Part shown: positions 51,041-60,947 of the stretch, piece by piece
How the letters are laid out: every line of letters begins with the position of its first letter
Position numbering within the stretch: the first letter of the stretch is position 1
DNA from: Xanthobacteraceae bacterium
Lineage (GTDB): Bacteria > Pseudomonadota > Alphaproteobacteria > Rhizobiales > Xanthobacteraceae
Direction of reading: 5' to 3'
NCBI GenBank assembly: GCA_029239875.1
Contig: JARBUD010000016.1
Location: 62,001-126,000, forward strand
DNA length: 64,000 bases
The notes under the pieces: generated by a model
Seen by the model: only the letters and a program-made list of their open reading frames with translations
Databases searched by the model: none
Told to the model about the DNA's origin: nothing
Translations under genes and position numbers: made by a program

Positions 51041-52006
51041 TCAGCCCGCTATGAAGGCGAGCAGCTCGGCGGTGACGAGATCGGCATGGGTGGTGCAGAT
51101 GCCGTGCGGCAGCTTCTCGTAGGTCTTGAGCGTGCCGTTCTTGAGCAGCTTTGCCGACAGAGGGGCGGAGTCGGCAATCGGCACGATCTGGTCGTCGGTG
51201 CCGTGCATCACCAGCGTCGGCACGGTGATGCGCGTGAGATCGTCGGTGAAGTCGGTCTCGGAGAAGGCGCGGACGCCGTCATACTGCGCCTTGGCGCCAC
51301 CCATCATGGCCTGGCGCCACCAGTTCCAGATGACCGCCTGCGAGGGCTCGGCGCCGGGCCGGTTGTAGCCGAAGAACGGACCGCTGGCGAAATCGAGATA
51401 GAACTGCGAGCGGTTGGCGGCGAGCTTCGTGCGCAGCCCGTCGAACACCTCGATCGGCAGCCCGCCGGGATTGGCCGATGTCTTCACCATCAGCGGCGGC
51501 ACGGCGCTGATCAGCACCAGCTTGGCCACGCGGCCCTTGCCGTGGCGGGCGACGTAGCGGGTCGCCTCGCCGCCGCCGGTGGAATGGCCGACATGGACGG
51601 CGTTGCGGAGATCGAGATGCTCGACCACCGCCGCGACGTCCGCGGCGTAGTGGTCCATATCGTGGCCGTCGCTCACCTGGGTCGAGCGGCCGTGCCCGCG
51701 GCGGTCATGGGCGATGACGCGATAGCCCCTGCCGACCAAGGCGAGCATCTGCCCGTCCCAGTCGTCGGAGGAGAGCGGCCAGCCATGATGGAAGAAGACC
51801 GGCTGTCCGGTCTTCGGGCCCCAGTCCTTGTAGAAAATCTGGACGCCGTCCTTGGTGATGACGGTACGCATGGTCCTGCTCCTTTCAGCGAGGGAATCGT
51901 TGCTCGCGCCTTCGGCGGAGGAGGCGCGAACGGTCGCGGACACTGCGCCGGCGATGGCCGTCACGAGGACGTTGCGGCGTGACAGGTGAGGAAGATGTCC
52001 GATCAT
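51041..52006 (-). CDS. Alpha/beta hydrolase, non-haem chloroperoxidase-like, with fused signal and an internal second start
   Basis: 321 residues from the ATG at 52006 (AAAGGAGACAGACG before it). The first about 40 residues look like an export signal ([20 protein letters not shown], twin-arginine-like). The catalytic part starts at a second ATG (51871, MRTVITKDG), itself preceded by AAAGGAGCAGGACC, and is a standard family length of about 276 residues: [37 protein letters not shown] (nucleophile), [11 protein letters not shown] and [11 protein letters not shown]. Both starts look usable, so exported and cytoplasmic forms are possible. Confidence 0.87.
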   Translation of the reverse strand: MIGHLPHLSRRNVLVTAIAGAVSATVRASSAEGASNDSLAERSRTMRTVITKDGVQIFYKDWGPKTGQPVFFHHGWPLSSDDWDGQMLALVGRGYRVIAHDRRGHGRSTQVSDGHDMDHYAADVAAVVEHLDLRNAVHVGHSTGGGEATRYVARHGKGRVAKLVLISAVPPLMVKTSANPGGLPIEVFDGLRTKLAANRSQFYLDFASGPFFGYNRPGAEPSQAVIWNWWRQAMMGGAKAQYDGVRAFSETDFTDDLTRITVPTLVMHGTDDQIVPIADSAPLSAKLLKNGTLKTYEKLPHGICTTHADLVTAELLAFIAG

Positions 52007-52102
52007 CGTCTGTCTCCTTTCGTCGGTGAGCACGGGATGGGTTTAGCGCGGGGGGTAAGGGGCTGGCCGAGAGCGATTGCCGTGGTTCGAGAGCGATTGC
52101 CG

Positions 52103-53053
52103 CTAGCGTGCGCGGCGCCGCCATTCGCTCGGGGTCTCGCCGGTCAGGCGCCTGAAGGCGGCGGCGAAGGCGGATTGCGAGCCGTAGCCGAGCGCCACCG
52201 CGATCGAGACGACCGACTCGTCGGTATCGCGCAGCAGCGTCATCGCCTGCGCCAACCGGTGTTGCCGCAGCCAGGCATGCGGCGAAAGTCCGGTGCTCTG
52301 CTTGAAGGCGCGGCAGAAATGGAAGCGCGACAAATGCGCGTCGGCAGCGAGCGCGGCGAGCGACAGATCGGCGTCGTCATCCGAGCGCAGGCGCTCGATG
52401 GCGCGGCGCAGCGCCGTCGGCGACAGCCCACCCAGTGCCAGCTGATGGCTTGCGGGGGTGCCGGTGTGCACGGACAGGAGCCGCGTCGCCAGAAGGTCGG
52501 TGAGCTGCTGCCGGAACAGCGCGTCGAGGGCCTCGCTGCCATCGAGCACCTCCGCCGCGCTCATCAAGAGGCGGGACGTCGTCGGGTCGAGATGGCCCGT
52601 GCGCTCCAGCAGGGGCGCGGGCCCGGACGTATCGGCCTCGGCGGCCACACGCTCCAGGACGGCGTGCGGGAGATAGAGCTGGAGCACGTTGACGGCCCCG
52701 CCGATATCCCAGCGCGAGCTGGTGCCGGAGGGAATGATCGTCACCACGCCCGGCCGCGCCGTTCCGGATGCCAGGATCTTCCCCGACCGGCGTTCGAGGC
52801 GCTGCATTGTGCCGATATAGGTCATGATGACATGGTCCTTCATCGGCTCGACGACATCGTGCAGCTCGCCATGCTTCCAATGGGCGATGGAGCTGCCGGA
52901 CAATTCGGTGACGATGCGGCGCGGAGTGGTGCCGAGCACGCGCGCCATCTCGTCCGCCGTGGGCCGGGCGTCGGTCCAAGGCTGTTCCTCGATGGGCTCG
53001 GAAGTGCGGAACAGATCCTCTAGCGAGGGTACGCGCAGGATGGTCTCGTCCAT
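52103..53053 (-). CDS. AraC-family transcription regulator (cupin_6 type N-domain)
   Basis: 316 residues from the ATG at 53053; the longer frame has no better start, though the ribosome site here is weak. The N-domain is of the AraC-cupin type (RWDIGGAVNVLQLYLPHAVL). The C-terminal AraC DNA-binding domain spans about 225-315: LSLAALAADAHLSRFHFCRA then SVVSIAVALGYGSQSAFAAA and RRLTGETPSEWRRRAR. It is 96 bp upstream of the chloroperoxidase-like gene in the same direction, and divergent from the wHTH/TPR regulator. Confidence 0.88.
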   Translation of the reverse strand: MDETILRVPSLEDLFRTSEPIEEQPWTDARPTADEMARVLGTTPRRIVTELSGSSIAHWKHGELHDVVEPMKDHVIMTYIGTMQRLERRSGKILASGTARPGVVTIIPSGTSSRWDIGGAVNVLQLYLPHAVLERVAAEADTSGPAPLLERTGHLDPTTSRLLMSAAEVLDGSEALDALFRQQLTDLLATRLLSVHTGTPASHQLALGGLSPTALRRAIERLRSDDDADLSLAALAADAHLSRFHFCRAFKQSTGLSPHAWLRQHRLAQAMTLLRDTDESVVSIAVALGYGSQSAFAAAFRRLTGETPSEWRRRAR

Positions 53054-53271
53054 CGATCCACGCTCGCGGCTCGGTTGCTTCGTGAGGGCAGAGTGCTGCG
53101 AGGCCGGCGCGAAGTCCTTGCGACGAGGTTGGATTGGTCTTGCTTTTGCGTCCAAAAGGCGACACGCGCGGCCTAATGGAAAAAGCGCCGTCCGCAGCAT
53201 GATATGAAGACCGGCCGGAGAACTGCGCGGAAAGCTGTTCAGCTCTGCGGATCGGCCGATGGAGCGCTGGA

Positions 53272-54849
53272 TTGAGGTATCATTTCGCAGACTGCGTGCT
53301 CGACCTCGATCGACGGGAGCTGACTCGCGGGTCGCAGTCGGTCGCCGTCGGACCACAGGTCTTCGATCTTCTGGTGCACCTCGTCGAGAACCACGAACGA
53401 GTGGTGAGCAAGGACGGCCTGCTCGATGCAGTCTGGAACGGGCGCATCGTCTCCGAATCCACGCTGACCAGCCACATCAACGCGGTGCGCAAAGCGATCG
53501 GCGACAGCGGCGCCGAGCAGCGCCTCGTGCGCACCGTCGCCCGCAAGGGATTTCGCTTTGTCGGCGACATCCGGCAGGTGGGGATGTTGGAGGCCTCGCG
53601 TGAAGCCCCGATCATGCCGCAGATTGCCATCCCGGCGACGGCCGTGACGGCGCACAAGCCTTCCATCGCCGTGATGCCGTTCCAGAATCTCAGCGGCGAC
53701 CCCGAGCAGGACTATTTCGCCGACGGCATGGCGGAAGAGATCATCACCGCCCTGTCGCGCGTGCGCTGGCTGTTCGTCATCGCGCGCAATTCGAGCTTCG
53801 CCTATCGCGGCCGCCCCGTCGACGTGAAGCAGATCAGCCGTGAGCTGGGCGTCACCTATGTTCTCGAAGGCAGCGTGCGCAAGGCCGCCGACCGCATCCG
53901 CATCACCGGCCAGCTCGTCAATGCCAGCACCAACGGCTATCTCTGGGCCGACCGCTTCGAGGGCGCACTCGACGACATCTTCACACTGCAGGACCGCATC
54001 TCCGGCAACGTCGTCGGCGCCATCGCCCCGCAGATGGAGTTGGCGGAGATCGAACGCGCGCGGCGCAAGCCCACCGAAAACCTCAGCGCCTATGACTGCT
54101 ATCTGCGCGGCCTCGCGCATCTGCACCGCGGCGGCAATGAATCCGTCGAGGCGGCATTGCCGCTGTTCCGCAAGGCGATCGAGCTCGATGCGGAGTTTGC
54201 GCCGCCTTACGCGATGGCCGCCTGGGGTTATTTCTGGCGCAAGGTCAATGGCTGGACAATCGATCCTGTGCAGGAGACGGCCGACGGCATAGCCCTCGCC
54301 CGCCGCGCCGTGGAACTCGGCCGGGACGACGCGGTGGTGCTGGCGAGGGCCGGCCATGCGCTTGCCCATCTCGCGGGCGAATTCGACAGCGGCATCGCCC
54401 TTCTCGACAGGGCGCTGTTCCTCAATCCCAATCTGGCGCCCGCCTGGTTCCTCGGCGGCTTCCTGCGGGTCTGGCACGGCGAGCCGGAAGGAGCGGTCGA
54501 GTATTTCGAGCACGCCATGCGGCTGAGTCCCGTCGATCCCGAGCTCTACCGGATGCAGGCCGGGATCGCGATGGCGCATCTCTTCGCCGGCCGTTTCGAG
54601 ACCGCGTCGCTATGGGCAGACCAGGCCCAGCGGAACCTGCCGAGCTTCCTCATGGCCGTGGCCACCGGCGCGGCGAGCCAGGCGCTGTCGGGCCGTACGG
54701 AGGAAGCCCGCCGGACCATGGATCGGCTGCGCGAGCTCAGCCCCGTGCTGCGCCTCTCCAGCCTGAAGGACTGGCTGCCGATCCGCCGGCAGGAAGACTT
54801 CGCCCTGTTCGCCGACGGCCTACGGAAAGCCGGCCTTCCCGAACGTTGA
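53272..54849 (+). CDS. Winged-helix (OmpR-type) regulator with TolB-like and TPR regions
   Basis: 525 residues from a TTG at 53272, with GGAG 7 bases before it; no ATG fits. Domains: OmpR/CadC-type winged helix (about 1-100; VGPQVFDLLVHLVENHERVV, STLTSHINAVRKAIGD, RTVARKGFRFV), a TolB/adenylate-cyclase-associated region (about 125-250; SIAVMPFQNLSGDPEQDYFA, ELGVTYVLEGSVRK, ITGQLVNASTNGYLWADRF) and TPR-like helices (about 280-500). No membrane helix is visible, so it is cytoplasmic. It probably senses a signal through the TPR region; targets are unknown. Confidence 0.87.
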   Translation: MRYHFADCVLDLDRRELTRGSQSVAVGPQVFDLLVHLVENHERVVSKDGLLDAVWNGRIVSESTLTSHINAVRKAIGDSGAEQRLVRTVARKGFRFVGDIRQVGMLEASREAPIMPQIAIPATAVTAHKPSIAVMPFQNLSGDPEQDYFADGMAEEIITALSRVRWLFVIARNSSFAYRGRPVDVKQISRELGVTYVLEGSVRKAADRIRITGQLVNASTNGYLWADRFEGALDDIFTLQDRISGNVVGAIAPQMELAEIERARRKPTENLSAYDCYLRGLAHLHRGGNESVEAALPLFRKAIELDAEFAPPYAMAAWGYFWRKVNGWTIDPVQETADGIALARRAVELGRDDAVVLARAGHALAHLAGEFDSGIALLDRALFLNPNLAPAWFLGGFLRVWHGEPEGAVEYFEHAMRLSPVDPELYRMQAGIAMAHLFAGRFETASLWADQAQRNLPSFLMAVATGAASQALSGRTEEARRTMDRLRELSPVLRLSSLKDWLPIRRQEDFALFADGLRKAGLPER

Positions 54850-54923
54850 GCCGCAGAGATCGAGCTTGCAACCAGTCAGCGCTCCAGCGCTCGCCGCTAC
54901 CGCTGACGCCAGCGGATTCAGTC

Positions 54924-55589
54924 CTAGCTTTCCGGGGTATCCCCGTGACGTTGCGCGCCAGCCTGCAGCTCGCGGCGCAGGCGTTCATTCTCGCGCCGCA
55001 GGGCGGCGAGTTCGTCCCGTACAGGGACGAGTGCCGTCTCCAGCTCGGCCTGCGTGAAGCGCGGGGTGATGTGCTGCGGGCAGTTCCAGTCGAACGCCTC
55101 CACCGCGATGAGGACGAGGCGCTCGACGCGGCCGGGATAGCCCGGCACAGCCAGCCGCTCCGCCAGCGCCGCATCGTCCGCGGCGTCGACGATCCGCATA
55201 TGGCCGAAGATCTTCAGGCGCCGCCGGTGCGCATAGTCCATCAGGAACAGCGAGACGCGGTCATTCGCCTGGACATTGCCGGTGGTGATGTATTGCCGGT
55301 TGCCGCGAAAATCGGCGAAGCCCAGCGTCGTCTCGTCGACGGCCGAGAGGAACCCCGCCGGCCCGCCACGGTACTGCACATAGGGCCAGCCGGTCTCGGA
55401 CACGCTGGCCAGATAGAAGCCGTCGCGCGCAGCGATGAAGGTGAGCTCAGGCGGACCGAGGGACTGGCTCTGGAACGCCTCGTCGGAGCCGCCGCGCGCG
55501 CCTATCCGCGCCCATTGCGCCGCGCTGCCATAATGCTCCTGCGCAGCGGCGACGGAGGGCGTCGTGGCGATGTCGAGATATTTGCTCAT
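54924..55589 (-). CDS. Pyridoxamine 5'-phosphate oxidase family (PPOX-like) protein
   Basis: 221 residues. Split-barrel FMN-binding fold: FIAARDGFYLASVSETGWPY (about 50-69), RGGPAGFLSAVDETTLGFAD, FRGNRQYITTGNVQANDRVS and LKIFGHMRIVD. The last 35 residues form a predicted coiled coil (VRDELAALRRENERLRRELQ), unusual for the family and suggesting self-association or partner binding. It may be a flavin oxidoreductase or flavin/haem binder. It lies just before the MBL hydrolase at 55640 only in position; the genes are parallel on the minus strand with the MBL gene upstream. Confidence 0.85.
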   Translation of the reverse strand: MSKYLDIATTPSVAAAQEHYGSAAQWARIGARGGSDEAFQSQSLGPPELTFIAARDGFYLASVSETGWPYVQYRGGPAGFLSAVDETTLGFADFRGNRQYITTGNVQANDRVSLFLMDYAHRRRLKIFGHMRIVDAADDAALAERLAVPGYPGRVERLVLIAVEAFDWNCPQHITPRFTQAELETALVPVRDELAALRRENERLRRELQAGAQRHGDTPES

Positions 55590-55639
55590 ATCGGTTGCAT
55601 CCTGACGGCCGCCGGCACGGCGGCCCGGCGCGGCCTATT

Positions 55640-56626
55640 TCAGCCCTGAAACGCCCAGTCCGCCACCTGCCAGCGCATCTGGCCGCGGTCGGAGACGACA
55701 CGGCCCAGTCCCGGGAAGGGCATATGCGTCGCGGCGATCAGCGCGCCCTCCGAGGCGGCGCGGGGAAAGAAGCGGTCCCGCATCACCTGCGCTGCCGCAC
55801 GATCCTGCTCGAACAGGAAGAAGACGTCGGTCGCCGCGGGATGAACCACCGGAAAGAACATGTCGGACACCATGATCAGGCTCTGTCCGCCATCCTCGAT
55901 CCGCACGCCGATATGGCCGGGGGTGTGGCCCGTCAGGTCGACGATGGAGACGCCCCGCACGATCTCGCGCTCACCGTCGATCGCCTGCAGCTTCGGGTAG
56001 AGGCGCACGACCTCCTCCGCCATGCGGAAGCTGGTTTGCAGATAGTCGGGCGCCCCGTTGCGCTTGGCCGGATCGGTCCAGTGGGTCACGTCGCGCCGGT
56101 CGATATAGAGTTCCGCATTGGGATAGTTGTTCCTACCCCCGACGATCAGGCCGCCCATGTGGTCCTGATGCATGTGCGTCACGATCACCGCGTCGATCTG
56201 GTCGCGCTGCAGGCCGACCGCACCGAGTGCCTGCGGCAGCGCGCCGGTCTGCCCGATCGAGCCGGCCGGACCGGCATCGATCAGGATGCGGCGCTCGCCG
56301 TCCTCGACCAGATACTGGTTGAACAGGAAGCGCACCCCGCTCGGCCGGGCGGTGAACTGCGCGGTCGCCGCTTGCTCGACCTCGGCCGCGCTGCGCCCGG
56401 GAAAATAGGTATAGGGCATGTCGGCATAGCCGTCCGTCAGCGCGGTCACGGTGAAGCGGCCGATGCGGATCTGTGCCAGGGGTGTGACGCTGACCGGCGT
56501 CGCCGGCGCGGCTGCAACGCCCGGCGTCGCGGCGAGGATCGGCGCCAGTCCGCTGCCGGCGAGGCTTCCCCCGACGAGACCGAGCGGGAGGCCGCTGACG
56601 AAGGCACGGCGGGACAATCGAGGCAT
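55640..56626 (-). CDS. MBL-fold metallo-hydrolase with Tat signal
   Basis: 328 residues from the ATG at 56626 (AAAGGGAGGGCGTC before it). Tat signal: SRRAFVSGLPLGLVGG (5-20) with an Ala-rich end. Zinc motif THMHQDHMGG in the middle, then DLTGHTPGHIGV, VSDMFF and ATHMPFPGLGRV. It is a paralogue of 48700-49617, but exported. The divergent LysR gene at 56765 across 138 bp is the likely regulator. Function may be lactone or ester hydrolysis in the periplasm. Confidence 0.9.
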   Translation of the reverse strand: MPRLSRRAFVSGLPLGLVGGSLAGSGLAPILAATPGVAAAPATPVSVTPLAQIRIGRFTVTALTDGYADMPYTYFPGRSAAEVEQAATAQFTARPSGVRFLFNQYLVEDGERRILIDAGPAGSIGQTGALPQALGAVGLQRDQIDAVIVTHMHQDHMGGLIVGGRNNYPNAELYIDRRDVTHWTDPAKRNGAPDYLQTSFRMAEEVVRLYPKLQAIDGEREIVRGVSIVDLTGHTPGHIGVRIEDGGQSLIMVSDMFFPVVHPAATDVFFLFEQDRAAAQVMRDRFFPRAASEGALIAATHMPFPGLGRVVSDRGQMRWQVADWAFQG

Positions 56627-56764
56627 GACGCCCTCCCTTTGGTCATTGGATGCGGCGGAGAGACCTACCGGCCCCATCCGACATGACGCCAAGCTAGGCC
56701 ATCCAGATTTGAAGGAGTACCCTGTCTCATCGGGAGTTGGCCTCCCGAATTCCGGAAGGATGTC

Positions 56765-57676
56765 ATGGATCGTTTCGAGGCGATGTCGGTGCTGATGGCG
56801 GTAGCCGAGGCGGGCAGCCTCTCGGCCGGCGCGCGGCGGCTGCGCACGCCGCTGGCCACGGTCAGCCGCAAGGTTTCCGAGCTGGAGAAGCATCTTGGCG
56901 TCCGGCTCGTGCTGCGCTCCAGCCGCGGGCTCGCCCTTACCGATGAAGGCCGCGCCTTCGTCGCCGCGTCACGCCGGATATTGGACGAGCTGCAGGCTGC
57001 GGAGCGCCAGGCAGCCGGTGATTACGGCGCGCTGCGCGGAGGGTTGCATGTGACGGCGCCGATCGCTTTCGGCGAGCGCCACGTACTCCCCGTCGCGCTG
57101 GAATTCCTGAAGGAGCAGCCGGAGATCAATCTGCGCCTGACGCTGGCCGATCGGCAGGTCAGCCTGGCCGACGAGCATATCGACGTGGCCTTGCGGATCG
57201 GGCATCTGGTGGACAGCGCGCTGATCGCCGCGCGCGTGGGCGCCGTGCGCCGGGTGATCTGTGCGAGCCCCACCTATCTCGCCCGCCGGGGCGTACCGCG
57301 TCAGCCGGACGATCTCGCCGGGCATGACGGCATCAGCTTCCAGGGGTTCGCGACCGCGCCGGAATGGCGCTATCGGCGGGACAGCGCCGCCTTCGCCGTC
57401 GAGCCGCGCCCGAAACTCGCAGTCAACACGACCGAGGCGGCCATCCAGGCGGCGCTGGCGGGTCTCGGCATCATCCGCGTGCTGTCCTACCAGGTGTCGG
57501 ACGAGTTGCGCTCCGGCCGGTTGCAGCTCCTCCTGCCGGAATTCGCCCCTGAGCCGCTGCCGGTGAACCTCATCTACGCGCCGGCCGATCTGCTGCCGCT
57601 GAAAGTCCGGAGCTTCCTCGACTGGACCGTGCCGCGCCTGCGGGCGCGGATGGCGGAGCTCCACCCGGGAGGCTGA
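56765..57676 (+). CDS. LysR-family transcription regulator
   Basis: 303 residues. Helix-turn-helix MDRFEAMSVLMAVAEAGSLS then AGARRLRTPLATVSRKVSEL (1-40) and the effector domain from about 90 (GLHVTAPIAFGERHVLPVAL). It is of the type common near stress and quinone/aldehyde genes in proteobacteria (VSLADEHIDVALRIGHLVDS). It is divergent from the Tat-exported MBL hydrolase. Confidence 0.92.
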   Translation: MDRFEAMSVLMAVAEAGSLSAGARRLRTPLATVSRKVSELEKHLGVRLVLRSSRGLALTDEGRAFVAASRRILDELQAAERQAAGDYGALRGGLHVTAPIAFGERHVLPVALEFLKEQPEINLRLTLADRQVSLADEHIDVALRIGHLVDSALIAARVGAVRRVICASPTYLARRGVPRQPDDLAGHDGISFQGFATAPEWRYRRDSAAFAVEPRPKLAVNTTEAAIQAALAGLGIIRVLSYQVSDELRSGRLQLLLPEFAPEPLPVNLIYAPADLLPLKVRSFLDWTVPRLRARMAELHPGG

Positions 57677-57729
57677 GGCAAGCGCCGGACGATGGTCGGG
57701 ATGGTGATGCAGGCATCAGATGCCCGATA

Positions 57730-58935
57730 TCATTCCGGATAGGTCTCGCCGCGGTCGGGCGCTTCCTTATGGAAAAGGATGAACACCAGCGGGTTGCCTG
57801 GCTCGGCCATCGCGTCGCTGCGCTGGCCCGTCACCTCTCCGGCGACGCCGCTCGTGTATTCGGCGACCACTTCACCGAAGCTGTTGCGCTGGATGGCCAC
57901 CTTCTGGCCGGGCTGCACCTTGTCGTTGAGCCCGACCAAATGCTCGACGATGCCGCCCTCGGTCGCCAGGATCGGGAACGCGCTGTTGCCGGTGAAGACG
58001 TTCACATCCTTGCCGGTGCGTCCCATCGGCCCGGCCACGATGCCGTGATGCTTGAGGACGTTCATCGTGCCTTCCACGAACAGCGCGATCATCTCGGGAT
58101 CCAGCACGCGCGCGGCGCCGATCTCCGGCGTGAAGGCGGGGATGCCCACGTCCATGAAGGCGTTGTGCAGCACGCCGGGATAGACGTGATTGTCGAAGAT
58201 CTGGCCGACCGGGTAGAGCTCCAGCATCGCCTTCACCTCCGGCACGTCCATGCCGCCGATGTTGAAGGCAGTGACCTCGAACCCGGTCGTCCCGGTATGG
58301 AAATCGATGGCGGCATCGGCGTTCGGCCGCAGCAGCCGGTTGAACAGCAGCCCGGCATGGCGGCTGGGGGCGGTGAGGCCATTCTCGTTGCCAGGCCATT
58401 CCCTGTTCATGTCGATCAGATCAGCGCCCCGGCCGGCATTGGGCCATCGGCGCTGCATGCCCTCCATGGCCGCGCGGGACACGTCCGTAACGGCCATCAC
58501 CGTGCCCGACATCTCCGCAGGATCGAGCTGGTTCATCACGGTCTGCACCGTGTGCACCGAGCTCATCTCGTCGCCGTGCACGCCGCTGGTGAGCACGACG
58601 CGCTTGCCCGGCTTCGCCCCCCTGGCGACCGTCACGGACACATACCAGTGCTGTCCGCTCGGCATCTCGACGCCCTGGAAATACAGAAGATGCTTCCGCC
58701 CCGGCTCCAGGTCGTCGACGTCGAGCGCGCTGACCACCTTCTTCCCCTGGATGACGTCGCCGGTATAGACCGTTGCGGCCGGAGCGCCGGATGCAGGACC
58801 GGCAACGGAGGTCGTCGCCCCCTGAGCGTTGGCGGAGCCGGCATCGGCCACGAGCCCAGCTGATGCGCCCATCGTTGCAACGGACGCGATCATGAAGTCG
58901 CGGCGATCAAGGCGCTCGTCCGGTTTGTTCGGCAT
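57730..58935 (-). CDS. Succinylglutamate desuccinylase/aspartoacylase-family zinc protein, exported
   Basis: 401 residues; the ATG at 58935 has GGAGAGGACC upstream and is preferred to one 8 codons before. Tat-type N-terminus DRRDFMIAS (10-18) and Ala-rich end near 36-38. Carboxypeptidase-like zinc site: SGVHGDEMSS (H120, E123) and DFHTGTTGFE (H213). Family members deacylate N-acyl amino acids or act on amides. No partner gene is adjacent; it converges with the LysR gene. Confidence 0.88.
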   Translation of the reverse strand: MPNKPDERLDRRDFMIASVATMGASAGLVADAGSANAQGATTSVAGPASGAPAATVYTGDVIQGKKVVSALDVDDLEPGRKHLLYFQGVEMPSGQHWYVSVTVARGAKPGKRVVLTSGVHGDEMSSVHTVQTVMNQLDPAEMSGTVMAVTDVSRAAMEGMQRRWPNAGRGADLIDMNREWPGNENGLTAPSRHAGLLFNRLLRPNADAAIDFHTGTTGFEVTAFNIGGMDVPEVKAMLELYPVGQIFDNHVYPGVLHNAFMDVGIPAFTPEIGAARVLDPEMIALFVEGTMNVLKHHGIVAGPMGRTGKDVNVFTGNSAFPILATEGGIVEHLVGLNDKVQPGQKVAIQRNSFGEVVAEYTSGVAGEVTGQRSDAMAEPGNPLVFILFHKEAPDRGETYPE

Positions 58936-59141
58936 GACGCGGGTCCTCTCCGTGCTCATCGCGCGAGGCGGCGTTCTGCCTGATCGCTCGGCACTGCGAC
59001 GCGCTAGCTACGTACGAATCGATGCGATCCGCAGGAGGCGATCCTCTCACGGCTTCACAGTGCTGAGTATGAAAACCGGCATATGTCCCGGACAGGGCGA
59101 GAAAGGCGTCGCCACCATGATGGGCGCGTCAAGCCGCGCCG

Positions 59142-60947
59142 TCACTCGCCCGACAGCAGCGTATCGGCGGCCTTCTCGGCGATCATGTAGACGGCGGTGG
59201 CGAGGAAGTAGCCGGGGATGCGCGGGAAGATGGAGGCGTCCACCACCCGCAGCCCCTCGACGCCGTGCACCTTGAAACGGCTGTCCACCACCCCGCCCTG
59301 CTCGCGCGGCTTCATGGCGCAGGTGCCGCAGGCATGGTGGCCCCAGGCATTGGCGCGGACATAATCGCGCAGTTCCTCGTCGGTGTCGCGGTGCCGGCCC
59401 GGCTCCTCCTCCTCGGCCACGTCGTCGTCCATGGCGTCGGCAATCGTGCGCACGAAGCGGATGCCCTCGACCACCGCGTCGAGGTCGTCGGTGGGACCAT
59501 TGCCCTCCTCGAAATAGCGGAACAGGATCTCGGGCGCCGCCGCCGGCTCGGCCGAGCGCAGGCGCACATGGCCGGCCGTGTTGCCGGTATAGGCCTTGAG
59601 GATCACCCAGGAGACGTAGTCGCGCTTCTTGATGCGCTCCGAATAGCCCTTGTAGTAGCCGCGGAAATCGGCAAGCAGCGCGAAGCAGTAGAGGTCGGGC
59701 ACGGTGAGGTTGCGCCGCGACTTGAGCGCGACGGAGAACAGGATGCCGTTGCTGGTGTAGTTGCCGAGGCCGAACCAGCGCCAGCGGCGGTAATACTTGT
59801 CCGCCGTGGTGTAGGTGGCGCCGGCCAGCGTGTGCCAGGGCCGCTTCATCCGGCTTACCACCGCGACCTCGTAGCGGTCCTGCAGATTGGCGCCGACGCC
59901 CGGCAGGTCGACCACCGGCGCGATCCCCTGCCCTTCGATCTGCGGCGTGGGACCGATGCCGGAGAGCATCAGCAGCTTGGGCGTCTCGAAGACGCCGGCG
60001 CAGAGCACCACGTCCTTCGCCGCCCTCACCGTCTCCTCGGCACCGTTCCGGCGGTAGACGACGCCGTCCGCGCGCAAGGGCGTGCCGCCGACGAGGATGC
60101 GCCGGACCTCGGCGTGGAGCCTTATCTCCAGCCGTTCGGGATGTTTGCGGCGCACCTCCTCCAGCCGCTCGCGCGGCCCGTGCCGGGTGTGCTTGCGCGT
60201 CGACAGCGGCACCAGCCTTATGCCGCTGGCGAAGGGGTTCCACCAGCGCGTCTCGTTGGGGTCGAGCCGATTGGTCTCCCATTCGAGACTGGTGCCGTGA
60301 TAGCCGTCGGCCGCCGCCTGGATGGAGCGCAGCAGCCCGCCGCGCAGGCGGCGGTCGCGTAGCGCGCGCAAGGGCACGGCGAGCTCGGTGGTGAGCCAGC
60401 CTTTCCAGCCGTGGCCGGTCGGGTCCCAGCCGAGCAGGCGCGACATCCAGCGCCAGCCGAAGAAGCGGTAGCGGCAGCGCTCGATGCGGCGGAAATAGCC
60501 GAGCATGTGCGAGGCCTTCCAGCTCTCGTCGCCGGTGACCTGCCAGATGTGGTTCCAGTCGAGATCGTTCGGCCGCACCGTGATCAGCGCATGGTGCGCC
60601 GAGCAGCCGCCGAGCGCTCGCACCCGCGGATAGAGCACGCCGTCCTGCGCCTCACTGTAGCGCCAGTCCTGCCTCTGCCGGTCCCTGTCGGCATAGTGGC
60701 GGACCCAGTAGTCCCAGGAGATGCCGGGATGCTCGGAGGCGAAGGCGTGGAAGGCCGGCACGCGGTAATCCGCCTCCAGGGGCCGGTCGGGCGGCGGGAC
60801 GGTCGGCTCCGACGCCGAGGGATCGCCGCCCGCCTCCAGGACCAGCACGCGGGCGCCGTTCTCCGCCAGCCGCGCGGCCAGCACCGCGCCGGCCGAGCCC
60901 CCGCCGACGATGACGTAGTCGAAGCTCTCCCCGGCCTGCATGGACAT
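59142..60947 (-). CDS. GMC-family FAD oxidoreductase
   Basis: 601 residues. FAD motif VGGGSAGAVLAARLAENGA (14-32) and EAGGD (about 38-42); C-terminal GMC signature with catalytic His: WGHHACGTCAMK (about 534-545) and GLRVVDASIFPRIPGYFLAT. It oxidises an alcohol and transfers electrons to FAD. Its ATG shares one base with the stop of the large cytochrome, so the cytochrome is the likely electron acceptor. No signal peptide is evident, although a periplasmic partner would be expected. Confidence 0.9.
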   Translation of the reverse strand: MSMQAGESFDYVIVGGGSAGAVLAARLAENGARVLVLEAGGDPSASEPTVPPPDRPLEADYRVPAFHAFASEHPGISWDYWVRHYADRDRQRQDWRYSEAQDGVLYPRVRALGGCSAHHALITVRPNDLDWNHIWQVTGDESWKASHMLGYFRRIERCRYRFFGWRWMSRLLGWDPTGHGWKGWLTTELAVPLRALRDRRLRGGLLRSIQAAADGYHGTSLEWETNRLDPNETRWWNPFASGIRLVPLSTRKHTRHGPRERLEEVRRKHPERLEIRLHAEVRRILVGGTPLRADGVVYRRNGAEETVRAAKDVVLCAGVFETPKLLMLSGIGPTPQIEGQGIAPVVDLPGVGANLQDRYEVAVVSRMKRPWHTLAGATYTTADKYYRRWRWFGLGNYTSNGILFSVALKSRRNLTVPDLYCFALLADFRGYYKGYSERIKKRDYVSWVILKAYTGNTAGHVRLRSAEPAAAPEILFRYFEEGNGPTDDLDAVVEGIRFVRTIADAMDDDVAEEEEPGRHRDTDEELRDYVRANAWGHHACGTCAMKPREQGGVVDSRFKVHGVEGLRVVDASIFPRIPGYFLATAVYMIAEKAADTLLSGE

